A stretch of DNA of 64,000 nt from NCBI RefSeq assembly GCF_030814315.1, contig NZ_JAUSUV010000005.1, positions 205,147-269,146 of the forward strand. Reading direction: 5' to 3'. The notes under the pieces were generated by a model. The model had not been told where the DNA came from. It ran no database searches and worked only from the letters and a program-made list of their open reading frames with translations. The first letter of the stretch is position 1. Every line of letters begins with the position of its first letter. Positions 54,038 through 64,000 of the stretch are shown one piece after another. The DNA is from Croceifilum oryzae. Its GTDB lineage: Bacteria; Bacillota; Bacilli; Thermoactinomycetales; Thermoactinomycetaceae. The translations under genes were made by a program, and so were the position numbers.

Positions 54038-54078
54038 ATGGGATGGTTGTGATTTGACTACATTTTTATGAAAAAGAT

Positions 54079-54122
54079 ATGGAAGGCATCCCAAAGAAAC
54101 TTGGAGTGCCTTCCATTCTTTA
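54079..54122 (+). terminator. Terminator after spoIVFB
   Basis: ATGGAAGGCA (54079-54088) pairs with TGCCTTCCAT (54107-54116), then TCTTTAT. A second hairpin at about 54144-54176 (CTCTT and TCATTC with GAATGA and AAGAG) lies between this and the minus-strand gene and may serve the latter. Confidence 0.65.
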
Positions 54123-54232
54123 TGTCCTAGAGAATATATATAGCTCTTGTCATTCGATTTTACTGAATGATAAGAGTGCTAAGTCAGAGCCAAGAATCTT
54201 TCTGAGCTACTTTTAACTATTCAAATCGCTTC

Positions 54233-56011
54233 TTAATCAACATATTTATACATGCCATTAAGTAGACCATCGCTTACTGCAATCGGTCCGCCTTGAACAA
54301 AGATCTGGTCAATCTTTTTTCCTGCTGTTTTCTGGGCGTTTAAGTATTCCACTGCATAAGTACTTAATTCGGTTGGCTGAGTAAGCAGTATAGCTCCATT
54401 ATGCTTCGCCGCGAGAGGAGCACCGACCACGATATCTGAGTATATTTTCCCAGGACCAGATGTGTACTCATTACCGTTCCCAATGACAATCGTTTTGATA
54501 TCAAGACCAAAACGCTCGATGAGCTTGATATTGGTTTCATATTTCCCACCCAAGGTAGCAAATCGCTCCACTTTATTTTGGGAAGAGTAGGATTTTAGTT
54601 TATTCGCAACTGTCTCCGAGACTTGACCCGTACCACCTAAAATGACGAAGTTTTTGTACTGAGGATATTTCTTCAGGAAAGAGTCGACAGAGTTTGAAAT
54701 CTCATCTTTATTTACATACAGAGTTGGATATCCTTTCGCAATCGAAACACTGAGTGCAGAAGCAGAATCAAACAGACCCACACTCCAGTTTGTAATAAAC
54801 ACCGTATCAGAAGGAGTACCACGTTTATTGCGCTCCTGTGTGAGATAATCTGCCACTTTGGCAGATGTATCGCTTGGTTCCGATCCAGCAAATCGAACCG
54901 TATTCGCTCCAAGCTCTTTTACTTTTTTCTCAACGGTTTCCGTAATAGCCATGGTTCCACCTAGAATATAGACGGTTTCAGGCTTCAAACGCTTGATTTC
55001 ATTCTCAACATTAGTTGGTAAGTTGTCTGCTTCAGTAAGTAAGATCGGAGCTCCATCTAATCCAGATAACGCTGCACCTGCAACTCCATCCGCCATTGCA
55101 CTGGAACGAACGAGAATGACAGATTTTACAGTTCCTTTATGTGTTGCATAACTGGTATTGACCGATGTACCAATTGCATCAGTGCCGCCATTGCGATAGA
55201 TGCCAGGATAAACGACTTCATACTTGCTGTATACACTGTTTCCTATACTGTTAGTAGCCAGGAAGCCATAATAGTTATAAGTTGATAAGCCCTTAGTAGA
55301 AATCGTTTCTACAAATGGATTAGATAGTGGCTTTAATTCTTGAGAGCCATTTACACCAAAGGAAAGCTCCATTCCATTAAAAGATCCCTCGAATGTAAAG
55401 CTTGTACTACTACTTGGGATGCGATAAGAATCTTTTGCAGGCTTTGTTAAGTGAAGAGATGGTAAGTCTACCTGTGGTTCAAGATTATACGACAAACCTC
55501 GAAGAGAAACCGAGAAATCCCCATTTCCTTCTTTTACTACGATCACGTACTCTCCAGCAGGAACAGAATCACCAGAGCGATACACTTTGGAGCCATCTTT
55601 CGTCGTAATAAAGACAGTTGGTGTTTTGGTGTTTGCTGTAGTGGAGATCTTCACCGTTCCCTCTGCTGAAGAGATAAAACGATGGTAGTGAATTTCGTTG
55701 GGTGAAATTGTTGATTTGAGCGTAACTATATTCTGGTTTTCATTTGATCGTTTGGTTCTATTTTTCTTCGATTCAGGTGGAGTATTGATTAGTTTCTTTT
55801 GAATGCTTTCTTTCTGATAGTTACCTAGTCCTACTTTCCAATCCATTTTGGAAGCAGGCTCTTTTTCCGAATGTTTGTATTCGATTTTGTTGTGATCGAC
55901 ATCAATCACTTTGATCTTTGCATTCGTAGCAGACGCTACCAGAGGAGCTATCAAAAGTGTTGCTGCGATTGCTACCGATGAAATGGATCGTAATAAGTGT
56001 TTTTTTCGCAA
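54233..56011 (-). CDS. Secreted protein with cell-wall-binding repeats (CWBR2)
   Basis: A 592-residue exported protein. The signal peptide is about 1-29 (MRKKHLLRS, hydrophobic core, ASA). Residues about 100-175 form a beta domain like bacterial pre-peptidase C-terminal domains (TVKISTTANTKTPTVFI). Residues about 185-270 look like another beta-sandwich. The C-terminal 320 residues hold three copies of the CWBR2 fold, which binds wall polymers: GVAGAALSGLDGAPILLTEA, SASALSVSIAKGYPTLYVN and VGAPLAAKHNGAILLTQ, each followed by an ILGGT or VQGGP motif. Start TTG at 56011 behind AGGAGATGAG. No catalytic motif is visible. It is divergent from the RHS gene. Confidence 0.9.
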   Translation of the reverse strand: MRKKHLLRSISSVAIAATLLIAPLVASATNAKIKVIDVDHNKIEYKHSEKEPASKMDWKVGLGNYQKESIQKKLINTPPESKKNRTKRSNENQNIVTLKSTISPNEIHYHRFISSAEGTVKISTTANTKTPTVFITTKDGSKVYRSGDSVPAGEYVIVVKEGNGDFSVSLRGLSYNLEPQVDLPSLHLTKPAKDSYRIPSSSTSFTFEGSFNGMELSFGVNGSQELKPLSNPFVETISTKGLSTYNYYGFLATNSIGNSVYSKYEVVYPGIYRNGGTDAIGTSVNTSYATHKGTVKSVILVRSSAMADGVAGAALSGLDGAPILLTEADNLPTNVENEIKRLKPETVYILGGTMAITETVEKKVKELGANTVRFAGSEPSDTSAKVADYLTQERNKRGTPSDTVFITNWSVGLFDSASALSVSIAKGYPTLYVNKDEISNSVDSFLKKYPQYKNFVILGGTGQVSETVANKLKSYSSQNKVERFATLGGKYETNIKLIERFGLDIKTIVIGNGNEYTSGPGKIYSDIVVGAPLAAKHNGAILLTQPTELSTYAVEYLNAQKTAGKKIDQIFVQGGPIAVSDGLLNGMYKYVD

Positions 56012-56191
56012 AATCTCATCTCCTATTATTTTTTAATAAATAAGTAACATTTAATATTTAAATACTAAATCATCATTATGTAAAGATTTTTTTCAGTACA
56101 TTTAATTAATACTAAATCTTATCAATAAGTCTTGGATGACTTTATATATAAAATGAAGTAAATAATAATTCTATATAAATATGTATATATA

Positions 56192-56220
56192 TTGACAGTT
56201 ATTAGTTATTAGTAGATTAT
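56192..56220 (+). promoter_or_regulatory. Putative promoter of the RHS gene
   Basis: A consensus TTGACA (56192-56197) with GATTAT 17 bp later (56215-56220), 45 bp before the start codon. The whole divergent gap (56012-56264) is very AT-rich. Confidence 0.5.
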
Positions 56221-56264
56221 TATGTATGTTCAAGTAGATTTTGATAAATGAATGGAGGCATAGA

Positions 56265-59200
56265 ATGAAGAATCTAGTAAGAAAATTTTTGGTTTTATCA
56301 TTTATATTTATTTTCTGGCTTGTAGGACTGGGTCCTACCCCAGTATTTGCAGCAGAGGCACTTAAAGAGTGGAATTATCAACGCTCCTTAATAGCACCAC
56401 CTGCGAGTGCTAATCCAGAAAAAGGAATTTTGGATAAGATTAAGAATTTCTTCACAGGCGATGATGAAGAAGATTCGAAATCGAAGAATCCCAATATTCC
56501 CGTTCATACGAATTCAGTTCCTGAGGGAAAAGTGAAAGAAAAAGCAAAAAGAGTAAAAGAACTTATAAACGAAAGAAAACCAAATGCGAAGTTCCATCAA
56601 CTATCCGATGGGAAAATAGAAGCGGAGATTAGCCCTACTCCGATTCACTATAAGGATTCGTCCGGGAAGTGGCAGGATATTAAAAATACGATTACCACTT
56701 CCAAACAAGATGCATCCTATGGATTTGCCAATACGACGAACTCGTTCCAAACCTACTTTGGAAACCAATCTTCCGGTTCACTCGTAAAAGTAAAGTCTGG
56801 TACACATCAGTTAGAGATGGGATTGCTTGAAGCCAAAACAATCGAAAAGCAACCCACTGTAAAAGAGAACCAAATTGCTTATCCAGAATTGAAACCAAAT
56901 ATGAAGGTAGAGTATCAAATGCAGGAGGATGCGGTAAAAGAAAGCATCATTTTTGATCGTGTACCCGATACCTTTGCCTATCAATTCAAATTAAATCTAG
57001 AAGGATTAACCGCTACACAACAAAAGGATGGATCGATTAAGGTCGAGAGTAATCAAGATGGCCGAATGGTCTTTACGATTCCGAAACCATTTATGATGGA
57101 TAGTAAACCAAACCCACAGTCTCCGTATGGGAAAGAATGGAGTCCAAACGTTACTCAAACCATCGAGCAAAAAGGGTCCGAAGCAACACTAACTATTCAA
57201 GCGGATGAAAAATGGCTCAAGGATTCAGCACGCCAATTCCCCGTAATCTTAGATCCGACGATTATTGTTCAGCCACCGCCCACAGGCAACACCACCAATA
57301 GCCAAGATACGATGATTACCAATGCATCACCCGATTCTAATTTCTATAGCAGTTGGAAACTAGCAACTGGAACCGATAAAGAAAAAATTTCTCGTTCTCT
57401 TGTCAAATTTGATCTAAGCTCGATCCCAGCCGGAACCTCGATTGACGCGGCAAGAGTTGAATTGTACTACGATCAACAGTTTGGTGGAGATAACGAAGTC
57501 GATTTCTCTATGCATCGGATGATGCAAGACTGGGATCCGAAAACCGCCACATGGAACCAAGCTCAGACCGGTGTTCCTTGGAATAAAGCAAATGGAGTGG
57601 ATACCGGTTCGTATCAATCCAGCTTAGAGTACAACACCGAAGTAGTCGATGATCACGATTCCAGCAACAAGGCCGTCATGAATGGTCAGTGGGGCTCGAT
57701 GCGTAGTGATTCGTCCCACGATGGAAGTTTCTTCATGAGTCCGAGTGGTTTGGGATCCGATACCTTTACGTGGATTCCAAAGCTAACGGAATCAGGTAAA
57801 TACGAGCTACAAATGTGGTATCCAGCTGGATTCGCAACCAATGCACCTTATACCGTTTATCATGCTAATGGGACGACGAACGTATCCGTCGATCAGTCCA
57901 AAGATGCGGGTAAATGGAGCACAAAGGGAACCTTCGAATTTCAAGCCGGAAACAGCAATAAAATCGTGTTAAACAATAAAGCAGATAGTGCCGTGTATGC
58001 AGACGCCATGCGTCTCATTAAATACAGTGTGGATACGAAGAAAAAAGCAGTTGGAAATAAGACACATAGCTTTACAGCACGTTCCTTAGTACAAGATTGG
58101 ATCAATGGAACCCAACCCAACTTTGGAGTGATGGTGAAAGCAAAAGAAGAAGCAAAGAAACTAGGTGGTGTAAACTATACAGCTAGTTCAGATGACTTCT
58201 TCGGCCAAGATCAAGATCAGATTCGCCCGAAGCTCGTTGTAACTTACGGAAAGCCGGGCGTTGTGTTGGATCAACCGACGAAACTGCACGCGACAGGTGC
58301 AGAATTATCATGGAGCAAATATACCGGTGGAGATTTCGTTGAGTATCAAGTTCACCGTAGCACCGAGCAGAACTTTGTACCAGATGAAACTACCTTAATC
58401 GCTCCGATTGAGAAGCTGGATCAACTAGCTTATACCGATACGACTTCTCCTGCGGTTCCGACGATGGGTGATAATAATCGGGTCAATCGGGATCCAGAAT
58501 ATTATTACATGATTGCCGTAAAGACCAGCGATGGAGATCTAGTCGGAACCGATACTAAATTTGTCCGACTCCCCAAAGCAGGTCAGATTCGCCAGATTGT
58601 GAAAGCGGGTAAAGATACCTCTATATCGAGTGGGAAGCCTACCGAAGCTCTGGATAGCATTTGGGGGAATAACTGGCTAGTAGCAGGTAATCATCATGCT
58701 AGGTATGGGGATATCCGTTCCCTCGTCCATTTTGATACCTCTGAGCTCCCGACTGGAGTGAAGGTAACCAGTGCTAGAATGGGGCTTTGGTCGTGGCTAA
58801 TGGAATCCGAGGATGCCAAGGCAAGCCCTGCTAGTTACCGAGTTCATCCTCTGCAAAACGACTTTACAGAGGACACAAACTGGAACACATCGGGGAAAGG
58901 TGGAAGTTACGGACCCCATATCGACCAACAAAAAGCGAATAGTGAAGCGATACCCAACGCTCCCCACTGGACCTACTGGGACACGACTTCCACCGTGCAA
59001 TCTTGGTTGAAGGGAACATCTGTTAACAAAGGACTCCTTGTGAAAAGCGCGGATGAGCTCCGGGAAAATGGAGAGCTTGTTTATTTCTTAAGCAGTGAAG
59101 CATCTGCCCGCTCACTTCGCCCACAACTGGAAGTAACCTATACAGATGAATCCGCGGGAAGTAGTTACTATGCACCAAGTACGCCAAGCGTTATGTCACC

Positions 59201-62200
59201 AGGAAATGATTATGAAGTCTTTGTTACCGTGACGAATACAACAGATGAAACATGGCGTGGAGGAAGTAACCATCTTTCCTATCACTGGGTTGATTCTACT
59301 GGCAAAGAGATAGGTACTTCAGATAATCAAGCGAAAACTACCTTCCGCCCTATTGATGAAAATGGGATTGAGTATCCAGATCCAGTGGATATCAAGCCGG
59401 GTCAAAGCATCAAAGTGAGAGCAAAGGTAATCGCGCCGACACTTAGTTCTTCGAACTTACGTCAGGAGTTCACCTTGAGATGGGATATCTTACAGGATTC
59501 TAAGAATTGGTTGTCTCAGAGTGAGAAGCCAGTTGCTACGCTGAATCAGAAGATAGCAGTTGAGAAGGACAAAACGGAGAAGAACCTTGGAGAAGCGGCT
59601 ACCCATATTAAAGAAAATACAGGCCCTGGTAGTACTGCAGGAGCCAACCTATTTAAAGGGAATTTTGCTTATAGCTTTACACCGTTTAAACATAGTACCA
59701 AAGGCTTTGCTACCTATGCGACGCTCACTTATAACAGCTTAAATGATCAATCCACGATCATGGGTAAAGGCTGGTCACTCGGTACCAACTCGATGATGAG
59801 TATTGGAGCTCCGATGAGCAATGCGGCGCAGATTGATACACGAACCGATCAGATTGTCTCTGGTTCCGTCGTTCTCGTCGATGATGAGGGTAGTAGCCAT
59901 ACCTTTACCTATGATAAAAATAAGAAAAAGCTTGTACCTCCATCTGGAACGAATCTAACACTCCAGTACCAGAGTGGAAAAGGTGGAAGTATTGACCAAA
60001 GAAAATGGATCGTCTCTGCATCCAACCAAACCAAATACTATTTTGACCGGGAAGGTTATGTAACAGAAGTAGTCAATCGTAATGGGAACAAGCTAACTTT
60101 CACCTATGAAAAGAAGAAAATCGATAACAAAGATGCCAAGATATTGAAATATATGACCGACACAGCGGGTCGCCGAGTCATGAATCTTACCTACACATCC
60201 AAGAATCAGCTTGAATATATCGATGACTTAGTAGGTAGACGAACAGCCCTCAGTTACGATGGGGACGGGCGTCTCGTAAAAATCGTAGATGGAATTGATA
60301 AGAATAACAATTCCGAAGCACTTGCGAGGACCTATCAATTCACCTATCACGCTACCAAGAAGAACATGATGACGGGTGTTATCGATCCGAAGGGTAATAA
60401 GACATCTGTTCAGTACATTGAAACAGGTACCGATGCCAATAAAATAGGTGAGTGGATCAATCGGGACGGAAAATCGACTTACTTCAATTACAACGGAAAT
60501 GAAGCGAATGTCACAGATGCGAAGAATCGTAAAACTCGCTTCCTATTCGACGCTCGTGGACGAAATATCTCGTTTACCAATGCGATGAATCAGACGACAA
60601 AGTATGCGTATGACGATGATGACAACCTCATCCGAACGGAGGAGCCGAATGGAGCGGTTTCGACCACTACCTACGATCCTCATAATCATGGATTACCTGT
60701 TACCAAAATGGACCCAGTGAACAATGCATTGACCGATGCCTCTGCACGGAAGGCATCTAAGAGTGAGTATAAATATTCGGATGATTATACATCGGCATTG
60801 CTGACCAAAGCCACTTCCCCAGAAGGAAAAACGGTTACCTACACCCATGATAAGAACGGTAATATCATCTCCGAAAAGGATAGCATGGGGAATGAAACCA
60901 AAATATCCTATTACATTACAGATGCTAAGGGAAAAGCAATCGATACCACTGATCCCAACGCATCTGGGACGAATACAGGACTCTTGAAGACCAAAACCGA
61001 TCCAAATGGACAGGTGACGACTTTCGGGGACCCAACAGCAGACGATTTAGGTTATGATCCCAATGGAAAGCCGAAGAAAGTGAAAGACCCGATGGGGAAT
61101 ACCACCGTCTATACCTATGGACCACGTGGGGAAATCCTCACTACTACTGATTCCAAAGGCAATACTACGACCATCACCTATGACTTATTAGGAGATATCG
61201 TCAAGACAGTAACACCAAAGGATCAGTTAAACAGGCAATTTATTACCACACAAGGTCCTGTTTTCGATAAGAATGGGAATGCCCTGTCGCAAACGACTCC
61301 GACAGGTGCGGAAACAAAGTCTGAATATGACAAAATGGATCGTGTGATCAAAACCATATTGCCGAAAGATGATAACTCGACCACCGAACGCACAAAAACT
61401 TTTACCTATAATGAAGTAGGAAAGCTGGTGAAAGAAACAGAGCCTAATGGCAATCTAACGCCAGACAATGCAGATGATTTCTCCACTTCCTATGAGCATA
61501 ATGATTTGGATCAAGTCACTACGATTACCAATGCCAAGGGCGATCAGATCAAGCAGGAATATGATAACGTAGGGAATCTAATCAAAGTAACCCAGCCACT
61601 CGGCGTACTCACGGCAGATCCAGATGATTACTCTATTAAGAAAGAATACGACCTTAACCATCGTGTGATTAAAGAAATCGATGCCAAAGGGAAGTATGTT
61701 CAAACCACCTATAATGCGGATGGTCTAGTGACGAGTGCTCGTGATAAAGAAGGTAACTTCAAATATAGCTATTATGATGCAAGAGGATTACTTACCGAGA
61801 GTCGCTACCAACACGATACGGATAAGGTTCGGATTACCAAGTATCGCTATGACAAAATGGGGAACCAAACCGAAGTGGAAACCCCTCGTGGAGTCGAAAC
61901 GCCAAACGAAGGTGACTTCGTACTCAAGAAATCATACGATGCGTTAAACCGCGTCTCCGAAACGTTTTTCTCTTATGATCCAACCAGTGTGAATACACGT
62001 TTTCGAGAGCAACACAGCATCCGATATAAATATGATTCCACAGGCAATGTTGTCGAAGTAAGTACACCACCAACAGAAGGAAGCAACACACGTAACACCG
62101 CAACCTTCTCGTACTATGACAATGGCTTGATCAAGCAAATACAAGATCCTTGGAAGACGAAGACAAATTATCAATATAACGATATTGGCCTCGAAACCGA

Positions 62201-64000
62201 ACGTCTTGTACAAAGCGCCGATGAGAAAATGCAACGGAAGATGACATGGGATTACTACCCAGATGGAAAAGTGAAGAAAACGTATGATGCTGGACTACGT
62301 ACACCAGACTCACAAGTGTTTGACTATAAGCGTTTGGAGTATGCTTATGATGCCAATGGTAACTTAGTTGAGACGAAGGACCAGAGCACAGGAGCCAAGC
62401 TGGATACGTATCGCATGTCCTATACGTCCATGAACCAAGTATCCAAAGTGGAAGATATCTCGAAAGGTGTCGTTAAGAATAAGCGAGAGTTCGAATACGA
62501 TCGAAACGGAAACATTGACTCTCAAGAAGATCCGCTCACTCGTTCGATGTTCTACTACGATACGATGAACCAAGTAGAACAACTCGCGAGCAGAGAAGCT
62601 GGTACGAAAGAGTATCAATGGACGAAGTATGAGCGTACGCCAAATGGTCAGCTTTCTAAAGTGACCAAGCCGAACGAGATGACTACGAGTTATACTTATT
62701 ACCTCGATGCGCTACTCAAAGAGATGGAGACCAAGAAGAAAGACGGTACCACCATCCAAAAACATGCCTTAGAGTACAATGCCAATGGACATCGTACCAA
62801 GGACACCTATACCGGAATCGATGCAGATAAGGAAGCATTTAACTATATCTATAGCTATCAATATGATCCACGAGATCGCTTGGTAGAGTACAACAAAACA
62901 GGTACCTCTTCCTCGAAAGAACAGTATGTACTTGATGCTAACAGCAATATTATTTCCAAGACCAAAGACGGCGTAGCGACTAACTACCAGTATGATAAAG
63001 ACCGTCTCATTTCGGAAACCACATCTGGTAAGACCAAGAAATACGAGTACGATTCAATCGGGCGTGTCTCTCAAATCAAGGCTGATGATGTTACTCAAGA
63101 GGAGTACAGATACGACGTATTTGATAACATCAAAGAGCATCAGAAACTTAGCCAGAAGACGCAGTACGAATACGATGCACAGGATCGTACCATTGCCAAA
63201 ACGGAGAGCGCCGGCACATCTTCTGCTAAGAAAATCAAATACAACTACCTCGGAACTGGCGGACAAGTTATCTCGGAAGAAGTAGATGGCATCATCAACC
63301 GTTCGTACACCTACTCTGCATGGGGCGAACGACTTTCGATGACTAAGAAGATGGCACAAGGTAGTGAGACATCCTACTATCTCAACAACACCGATGTTGA
63401 TGTAGAAATGCTTCTTGACGAACAAGGGGAAGTTCGCGCTACGTATGGTTATAGCCCCTACGGCGAAAACGACGAAGCTCTCTTCTCAGGAGTAGACAAG
63501 CCTGATCCGAAGGATCCGAAAAAGGAAATGTACAACGCATATCGTTACTCAGGTAAGCCTTGGGATCCGAATACCAAGTCCTATGATCTCGGCTTCCGTA
63601 ACTACTTCCCAGAAGTAGGCCGATACCTAACAGCCGATTCGTATACTGATTCTGAGAAGTACAGAGGACTCCTCATGGATGCGCAGAATTACAATATGTA
63701 TGGATTTACTAATGGGAATCCAATCTCCTATCATGATCCAGACGGGCACGCTATGCTCGGATCCGATGGAGAGAGAGCTTTTTACGGATCTTCAGGGAAT
63801 TTAGTCATCTCTGGAAGTCGTGATGATAATGTAAATGGTATCCATAAGTGGAATAAGAGAAAGGGAACATATGAGAGAATAAGCGATCTGAGTGGCAATC
63901 GTATTAAGAAAAGCAAAAATCCTACTAAACAACGGACGCAACATCCACCCAAAGTGAAATCTATGAATAGAAAGCTATGGGATCAAACAACTGAAGTCTT
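56265..64000 (+). CDS. Giant secreted RHS/YD-repeat protein, putative polymorphic toxin (cut by window end)
   Basis: The frame is open from ATG 56265 (GGAGG six bases upstream) to the window end, over 2578 codons. Order: signal peptide about 1-29 (ending VFAAEA); a pro-region; a DNRLRE-like beta domain from about 345; a golvesin-like domain about 459-585 (YELQMWYPAGFATNAPYTVY) set inside it; an FN3-like segment about 666-779; a second DNRLRE-like domain about 780-960; a beta domain about 970-1085; then RHS/YD repeats from about 1120 (for example YDKMDRVIKT, YDNVGNLIKV, YDANGNLVETKD). The RHS core lies near 2430-2495 (GRYLTADS, YNMYGFTNGNPISYHDPDGH). What follows should be the toxin tip, of which about 80 residues are seen. 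WapA-like role inferred. Confidence 0.9.
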   Translation, partial: MKNLVRKFLVLSFIFIFWLVGLGPTPVFAAEALKEWNYQRSLIAPPASANPEKGILDKIKNFFTGDDEEDSKSKNPNIPVHTNSVPEGKVKEKAKRVKELINERKPNAKFHQLSDGKIEAEISPTPIHYKDSSGKWQDIKNTITTSKQDASYGFANTTNSFQTYFGNQSSGSLVKVKSGTHQLEMGLLEAKTIEKQPTVKENQIAYPELKPNMKVEYQMQEDAVKESIIFDRVPDTFAYQFKLNLEGLTATQQKDGSIKVESNQDGRMVFTIPKPFMMDSKPNPQSPYGKEWSPNVTQTIEQKGSEATLTIQADEKWLKDSARQFPVILDPTIIVQPPPTGNTTNSQDTMITNASPDSNFYSSWKLATGTDKEKISRSLVKFDLSSIPAGTSIDAARVELYYDQQFGGDNEVDFSMHRMMQDWDPKTATWNQAQTGVPWNKANGVDTGSYQSSLEYNTEVVDDHDSSNKAVMNGQWGSMRSDSSHDGSFFMSPSGLGSDTFTWIPKLTESGKYELQMWYPAGFATNAPYTVYHANGTTNVSVDQSKDAGKWSTKGTFEFQAGNSNKIVLNNKADSAVYADAMRLIKYSVDTKKKAVGNKTHSFTARSLVQDWINGTQPNFGVMVKAKEEAKKLGGVNYTASSDDFFGQDQDQIRPKLVVTYGKPGVVLDQPTKLHATGAELSWSKYTGGDFVEYQVHRSTEQNFVPDETTLIAPIEKLDQLAYTDTTSPAVPTMGDNNRVNRDPEYYYMIAVKTSDGDLVGTDTKFVRLPKAGQIRQIVKAGKDTSISSGKPTEALDSIWGNNWLVAGNHHARYGDIRSLVHFDTSELPTGVKVTSARMGLWSWLMESEDAKASPASYRVHPLQNDFTEDTNWNTSGKGGSYGPHIDQQKANSEAIPNAPHWTYWDTTSTVQSWLKGTSVNKGLLVKSADELRENGELVYFLSSEASARSLRPQLEVTYTDESAGSSYYAPSTPSVMSPGNDYEVFVTVTNTTDETWRGGSNHLSYHWVDSTGKEIGTSDNQAKTTFRPIDENGIEYPDPVDIKPGQSIKVRAKVIAPTLSSSNLRQEFTLRWDILQDSKNWLSQSEKPVATLNQKIAVEKDKTEKNLGEAATHIKENTGPGSTAGANLFKGNFAYSFTPFKHSTKGFATYATLTYNSLNDQSTIMGKGWSLGTNSMMSIGAPMSNAAQIDTRTDQIVSGSVVLVDDEGSSHTFTYDKNKKKLVPPSGTNLTLQYQSGKGGSIDQRKWIVSASNQTKYYFDREGYVTEVVNRNGNKLTFTYEKKKIDNKDAKILKYMTDTAGRRVMNLTYTSKNQLEYIDDLVGRRTALSYDGDGRLVKIVDGIDKNNNSEALARTYQFTYHATKKNMMTGVIDPKGNKTSVQYIETGTDANKIGEWINRDGKSTYFNYNGNEANVTDAKNRKTRFLFDARGRNISFTNAMNQTTKYAYDDDDNLIRTEEPNGAVSTTTYDPHNHGLPVTKMDPVNNALTDASARKASKSEYKYSDDYTSALLTKATSPEGKTVTYTHDKNGNIISEKDSMGNETKISYYITDAKGKAIDTTDPNASGTNTGLLKTKTDPNGQVTTFGDPTADDLGYDPNGKPKKVKDPMGNTTVYTYGPRGEILTTTDSKGNTTTITYDLLGDIVKTVTPKDQLNRQFITTQGPVFDKNGNALSQTTPTGAETKSEYDKMDRVIKTILPKDDNSTTERTKTFTYNEVGKLVKETEPNGNLTPDNADDFSTSYEHNDLDQVTTITNAKGDQIKQEYDNVGNLIKVTQPLGVLTADPDDYSIKKEYDLNHRVIKEIDAKGKYVQTTYNADGLVTSARDKEGNFKYSYYDARGLLTESRYQHDTDKVRITKYRYDKMGNQTEVETPRGVETPNEGDFVLKKSYDALNRVSETFFSYDPTSVNTRFREQHSIRYKYDSTGNVVEVSTPPTEGSNTRNTATFSYYDNGLIKQIQDPWKTKTNYQYNDIGLETERLVQSADEKMQRKMTWDYYPDGKVKKTYDAGLRTPDSQVFDYKRLEYAYDANGNLVETKDQSTGAKLDTYRMSYTSMNQVSKVEDISKGVVKNKREFEYDRNGNIDSQEDPLTRSMFYYDTMNQVEQLASREAGTKEYQWTKYERTPNGQLSKVTKPNEMTTSYTYYLDALLKEMETKKKDGTTIQKHALEYNANGHRTKDTYTGIDADKEAFNYIYSYQYDPRDRLVEYNKTGTSSSKEQYVLDANSNIISKTKDGVATNYQYDKDRLISETTSGKTKKYEYDSIGRVSQIKADDVTQEEYRYDVFDNIKEHQKLSQKTQYEYDAQDRTIAKTESAGTSSAKKIKYNYLGTGGQVISEEVDGIINRSYTYSAWGERLSMTKKMAQGSETSYYLNNTDVDVEMLLDEQGEVRATYGYSPYGENDEALFSGVDKPDPKDPKKEMYNAYRYSGKPWDPNTKSYDLGFRNYFPEVGRYLTADSYTDSEKYRGLLMDAQNYNMYGFTNGNPISYHDPDGHAMLGSDGERAFYGSSGNLVISGSRDDNVNGIHKWNKRKGTYERISDLSGNRIKKSKNPTKQRTQHPPKVKSMNRKLWDQTTEV

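Noticed and set aside
56692..63425. Numerous short frames on both strands within the RHS region
   Set aside because: All are shadows of the single large frame from 56265, whose reading stays open and shows domain text throughout.
1..64000. tRNA, rRNA or prophage genes
   Set aside because: None was recognised when reading both strands; no integrase, attachment site or phage structural gene was seen.

Overview
The window is one continuous piece of an AT-leaning, low-to-mid GC Bacillota chromosome from an endospore former. This rests on spoVID, ysxE, spoIIB and spoIVFA/FB, a valine T-box, Bacillus-type Shine-Dalgarno sites with many GTG and TTG starts, and a gene order matching the Bacillus subtilis block lonB-lonA-ysxC-hemAXCDB-hemL-spoVID-ysxE-valS-folC-comC-spoIIB-maf-radC-minCD-spoIVFAB. 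A filamentous Bacillales such as a Thermoactinomycetaceae member would fit, but that is inference. No rRNA, tRNA, CRISPR array, transposase or prophage was recognised.

Layout. 1-3561: truncated lonB, then lonA and engB. 3562-8368: an insertion relative to Bacillus (structured repeat A, ddl, a two-gene ABC exporter, and on the minus strand a membrane protein plus map). 8369-15552: heme genes hemA-X-C-D, hemB, hemL, split by repeat B and by a heptad coiled-coil gene. 15683-18520: spoVID, ysxE, and two very small proteins. 18549-24416: T-box valS, folC, murC. 24417-45250: a long accessory stretch with a P450, small membrane proteins, yitT with an AbrB-like microprotein, a peptide gene divergent from a MacB-like ABC plus two-component system, a TauE-type exporter, repeat C, the biotin operon bioADBFHC under a BirA box, a SCO1 lipoprotein, repeat D and ecsAB. 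45369-54037: comC, spoIIB, maf, radC, minC, minD, two orphan sugar-ABC permeases, a cationic micropeptide, spoIVFA and spoIVFB. mreBCD is absent between radC and minC. 54233-64000: a secreted cell-wall-binding-repeat protein divergent from a giant secreted RHS/YD-repeat protein that runs off the window.

How it works together. Heme, biotin, folate and peptidoglycan-precursor genes, protein quality control and division-site selection form the housekeeping part. The sporulation genes cover engulfment (spoIIB), sigma-K processing (spoIVFA/FB) and coat assembly (spoVID, ysxE). The accessory segments hold envelope exporters, a sensing system and the RHS protein, probably used in antagonism.

The most unusual signals are: (1) a family of four intergenic repeats of about 150-200 bp (3584-3780, 12420-12567, 35993-36180, 42959-43153) with long inverted ends whose stem bases change in a compensatory way between copies; (2) three strong-SD open reading frames of 22-30 codons too short for ordinary gene calling, one divergent from the ABC plus two-component cluster; (3) the giant RHS protein with a golvesin-like domain set inside a DNRLRE-like region. 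All calls come from reading sequence by eye; no search or folding program was run.
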